From Flavobacteriia bacterium 40-80 (GTDB taxonomy: Bacteria; Bacteroidota; Bacteroidia; Flavobacteriales_D; Crocinitomicaceae): a DNA stretch of 64,000 bases. The first letter of the stretch is position 1; every line of letters begins with the position of its first letter. Positions 61,154 through 64,000 of the stretch are shown here, one piece after another. The stretch is taken from NCBI GenBank assembly GCA_001899145.1, contig MKVF01000021.1, positions 465,844-529,843 of the forward strand, in the 5' to 3' direction. Below the pieces are notes generated by a model that ran no database searches, had not been told where the DNA came from, and was given only the letters and a program-made list of their open reading frames with translations. A program made the translations under genes and the position numbers.

Positions 61154-64000
61154 TTAACGCTGGATGTAAACATAACCTTTCAGTACACCCACCTTCTCAT
61201 CTTTAGTATCGATCACGTAATAGTAAGTTCCTGTCGGAAGGACATCGCCTCCTACATTCAGCTTGCTGTTAGATGTTCCATCCCATGTGTTCAGATAACC
61301 GTCGGCCGCGAATACGATATTACCCCAGCGGTTATAAACTGTCAGTACGTTGTTCGGGTAGTTCTCAATGCCTTTGATCACCCATACATCGTTTGTTCCG
61401 TCTCCATCCGGTGAAAACGCGTTCGGAACGTTCATGTTACCACATTTTTTAGGATCGCAAGGATTAACAGGATCGCTGCCATTAGTCACTTCCTCACCAT
61501 TTGTGATACCGTCACCGTCACAATCTCCATTTATCCATGCCTGAGAAGGAGTGAGTGTCTGATGAGCGACTACCAGGCTACAAGGGTCATTCGGATTTGT
61601 TCCGTCTGTTACTTCCTGTCCGTCAAGAACACCGTCGCCATCCGTATCGGGATTGTTCGGATCCGTACCGTTGATCACTTCCTCACCGTTTGTAGAACCA
61701 TCATTATCACAGTCTGCATCTGTCCAAGCCTGAGAAGGAGTGAGCGTCTGATGAGTGATTACCAGGCTACACGGATCGTTTGGATTTGTTCCGTCTGTTG
61801 CTTCATCACCATCCGTTACACCGTCGCCGTCCGTATCAGGATTGTTCGGATCCGTACCGTTGGTTACTTCCTCACCATTGGTTACGCCGTCATTATCACA
61901 GTCTGCATCTGTCCACGCCTGAGAAGGAGTAGCTGTCTGATGAGCAATTACCAGACTACACGGATCGTTCGGATTTGTTCCGTCTGTTGCTTCATCGCCA
62001 TCTGTTACGCCGTCACCGTCTGTATCAGGATTGTTCGGATCCGTACCGTTGGTCACCTCGTCACCATTGATTATGCCGTCATTATCACAGTCTAAGTTGT
62101 TCCATGCAGTATTTGGTGTTACTGTCTGGCTTGCCGTAACAAAGCTGCACGGGTCGCTTGGATTTGTTCCGTCTGTAATTTCATCACTATTAATCACACC
62201 GTCTCCGTCACAGTCCGCATTCGGATTTGCCAGACAGTTTTGAACGGTAATGATAACTGTTGTATCATCGCAGTAAACAGGCATTCCTGTATCACAAATA
62301 CTGTAAGTCAGAGTGTCATTTCCGACAAATCCCGCATTTGGTGTGTAGGTAATAGCACCTGTCAGAGGATCAACTGTAGCTGTTCCGTTATCAGGAGCTG
62401 TAAGAATGGTAACAGATGCCGGATCAATGTTTCCATCTACATCCGTATCATTTCCTGTCACATTGATTACAACAGGTGTTTCCTCATAAGTTGTTGCTGT
62501 ATCTCCGTGTGCAACCGGTGGATCATTAACCGGGTTAACCGTTACAAAAATAGTGTCATTTATGCAATTTATTGAGTTGTTACAAACACTCACTATAATA
62601 GTATCCCGGCCGTTATAATCAGGATCCGGAGTATAAGTAATGCTTCCGTCTCCATTATCAGTAACTGTTCCGTGGTTTGGCCCGCTGATAACACCTCCTA
62701 TTTTAATTGTACCTCCGTCCGGAGCGTTGTCATTACTTGTTACATCGATGATTACCGGTGTGTCTTCATTTGTCGATTCTGTTTCATTGCTGATGACAGG
62801 ATCTGCAACTACATGAATGAAGATCGTATCATTCACACATACATTTACTGCATTACAAACTGTAACAACAATCGTGTCGTTGCCGTAGAATCCCGGATTC
62901 GGAGTATAAGTCAAAGAGGTATCGCCCGGATTTTTAACTCCTGTTCCGTTGCTTCCCGTATTAATAACAGAACCGATAAGCGGTACGTCATCACCCATGG
63001 AGTCGTTACCGGTAACATTTATAACGATAGGAGTTCCTTCTTTTGTTACTCCGTTTTCATTGTTTATGCCTGTTACGGTTACGAAAATAGTATCCGGACG
63101 GCATGCATTTCCGTCGCATATATTTACGATCACAGTGTCTTTACCAGTAAAGTTCGGATCATTTGGCGTGTAAGTAACTGTTCCGTTACCGTTCACTACC
63201 GCGGTTCCGTTTGAACCGTTTCTTACGACTACTGGACTTACAGTCAATGTCCCGTTATTCGGCGCATCGTTGCTTGTGATTACCGGAGTTGTTACCGGCG
63301 TTCCTTTATCTGTTGAAACGGATTCATTGTTGATATCCATCACACTGATAAAGACGGTATCGTTTGCACATACATTGGATGCATTACACACGGTAACGAT
63401 AATCGTATCTTTTCCTGTGAATCCGTTGTTCGGAGTATAAGTGATCGTTCCGTTTCCGTTGTTTGTCACCGTTCCGTTTCCTTGGTCGACAATTGTTCCG
63501 ATTACCGGCGTATCGCCTCCCATGGAATCATTGTCAGTTACGTCAACAACCACCGGCGTATCTTTTGAAGTAGAAGCACTTTCGTTAGAAACACCTGTTA
63601 CAGTCACGAAAATAGTATCCGGACGACATGCGTTTCCATCGCATATATTCACGATAACGGTGTCTTTACCAGTAAAGTTCGGATCGTTTGGTGTGTAAGT
63701 GACTGTTCCGTCACCGTTTATTACCGCCGTACCGTTTGAACCATTTCTCACGACTACCGGACTTACAGTCAATGTCCCGTTATTCGGCGCATCGTTGCTT
63801 GTGATCACGGGAGTTGTTACCGGCGTTCCTTTATCTGTTGAAACGGATTCATTGTTGATATCCATCACACTGATAAAGATGGTATCGTTTGCACATACAT
63901 TGGATGCATTACAAACGGTAACGATAATCGTATCTTTTCCTGTGAATCCGTTGTTCGGAGTATAAGTGATCGTTCCGTTTCCGTTGTTTGTCACCGTTCC
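61154..64000 (-). CDS. Repeat-rich T9SS surface adhesin, 5' part outside the window
   Basis: At least 948 residues are visible; the frame stays open at the right edge, so the N-terminus is missing. From the edge inwards: tandem Ig-like/cadherin-like domains of about 85-90 aa (GNGTITYTPNNGFTGKDTI, VTGNDSMG marks), then four units of 63 aa with thrombospondin type 3-like calcium motifs (DPNNPDTDGDGVTDGDEATD). The type B gliding-motility-associated C-terminal domain follows (VPNAFSPDGDGTNDVWVIKG to GTYYYVID). It is SprB-like in build and probably works in adhesion or gliding. PorP/SprF and OmpA genes follow. Confidence 0.92.
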   Translation of the reverse strand, partial: GTVTNNGNGTITYTPNNGFTGKDTIIVTVCNASNVCANDTIFISVMDINNESVSTDKGTPVTTPVITSNDAPNNGTLTVSPVVVRNGSNGTAVINGDGTVTYTPNDPNFTGKDTVIVNICDGNACRPDTIFVTVTGVSNESASTSKDTPVVVDVTDNDSMGGDTPVIGTIVDQGNGTVTNNGNGTITYTPNNGFTGKDTIIVTVCNASNVCANDTVFISVMDINNESVSTDKGTPVTTPVITSNDAPNNGTLTVSPVVVRNGSNGTAVVNGNGTVTYTPNDPNFTGKDTVIVNICDGNACRPDTIFVTVTGINNENGVTKEGTPIVINVTGNDSMGDDVPLIGSVINTGSNGTGVKNPGDTSLTYTPNPGFYGNDTIVVTVCNAVNVCVNDTIFIHVVADPVISNETESTNEDTPVIIDVTSNDNAPDGGTIKIGGVISGPNHGTVTDNGDGSITYTPDPDYNGRDTIIVSVCNNSINCINDTIFVTVNPVNDPPVAHGDTATTYEETPVVINVTGNDTDVDGNIDPASVTILTAPDNGTATVDPLTGAITYTPNAGFVGNDTLTYSICDTGMPVYCDDTTVIITVQNCLANPNADCDGDGVINSDEITDGTNPSDPCSFVTASQTVTPNTAWNNLDCDNDGIINGDEVTNGTDPNNPDTDGDGVTDGDEATDGTNPNDPCSLVIAHQTATPSQAWTDADCDNDGVTNGEEVTNGTDPNNPDTDGDGVTDGDEATDGTNPNDPCSLVITHQTLTPSQAWTDADCDNDGSTNGEEVINGTDPNNPDTDGDGVLDGQEVTDGTNPNDPCSLVVAHQTLTPSQAWINGDCDGDGITNGEEVTNGSDPVNPCDPKKCGNMNVPNAFSPDGDGTNDVWVIKGIENYPNNVLTVYNRWGNIVFAADGYLNTWDGTSNSKLNVGGDVLPTGTYYYVIDTKDEKVGVLKGYVYIQR
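61560..62245 (-). repeat. 189-bp tandem repeats (63-aa calcium-binding units)
   Basis: Landmark copies start at 61578, 61767, 61956 and 62145, each exactly 189 nt apart. Units encode CSLVxxxQTxTPSQAWxDxD followed by two Asp/Gly-rich calcium loops. Neighbouring copies are highly similar; the one nearest 62145 is most diverged. Confidence 0.9.
62950..64000 (-). repeat. 525-bp higher-order repeat of two Ig-like domains
   Basis: The block around CCCGTTATTCGGCGCATCG at 63251 recurs at 63776, 525 nt (175 codons) away, with only a few substitutions over several hundred bp. The repeat continues beyond the window. Confidence 0.85.

Overview
The window looks like chromosomal DNA of a Bacteroidota bacterium, most likely a Flavobacteriales member of the Fluviicola/Crocinitomicaceae kind. 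The evidence is three large secreted proteins or partners of type IX secretion (gliding-motility-associated C-terminal domains, a PorP/SprF protein, OmpA proteins with beta-propeller repeats), -7 promoter elements of the TAnnTTTG type, a long-form LysRS and a UbiA-family prenyltransferase typical of this phylum. No rRNA, tRNA or CRISPR was seen.

Layout. (1) 1-8470: an AT-rich, all-plus-strand series of mostly single-gene units separated by nine imperfect inverted-repeat sites of about 130-200 nt. The arm that starts each unit is the reverse complement of the arm that ends it. This is the topology of integron gene cassettes with attC sites, but the core boxes are not canonical and no integrase lies in the window. 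Cargo includes an Mrr endonuclease, lipoproteins, VOC proteins and orphan genes, and two units hold decayed fragments. (2) 8471-16172: an 85-aa orphan gene behind a palindromic operator-like site, a secreted Ntn hydrolase, a hydrolase-ECF sigma-membrane protein operon, NDH-2, a DEAD-box helicase and murB. (3) 16200-26600: a housekeeping minus-strand run (yceD-like, rpmF, plsX, fabH, accB, accC; pepA and pdxA) and a T9SS cargo protein. (4) 26759-31178: the suf Fe-S operon, with a small four-helix-bundle gene inserted between sufB and sufC. (5) 31186-42532: dnaJ-like, menE, thioredoxin, hemW, membrane protein plus glycosyltransferase, lysS, a UbiA-family prenyltransferase, ompA/porE-like and queE.

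(6) 43324-57393: a visibly GC-richer RND efflux operon (adaptor, pump, outer-membrane factor, LytS/LytTR two-component system) cut in two by about 6.5 kb of foreign DNA. The insert carries a YhdJ-like methyltransferase with a putative restriction enzyme, flanked by 118-bp diverged direct repeats of the pump 3' end. It also carries an opposite-strand three-gene operon: a NA37 nucleoid-associated protein, a RelA/SpoT-type nucleotide synthetase and a second NA37 protein. A broken dinD lies beside it. The three-gene unit is the best candidate for an undescribed defence or toxin-antitoxin-like system. (7) 57914-64000: an SprB/SprF-like surface-adhesin locus (PorE-like OmpA, PorP/SprF, and a repeat-rich adhesin running off the right edge).

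All functional calls come from reading the translated sequences for family motifs. No database search was run.
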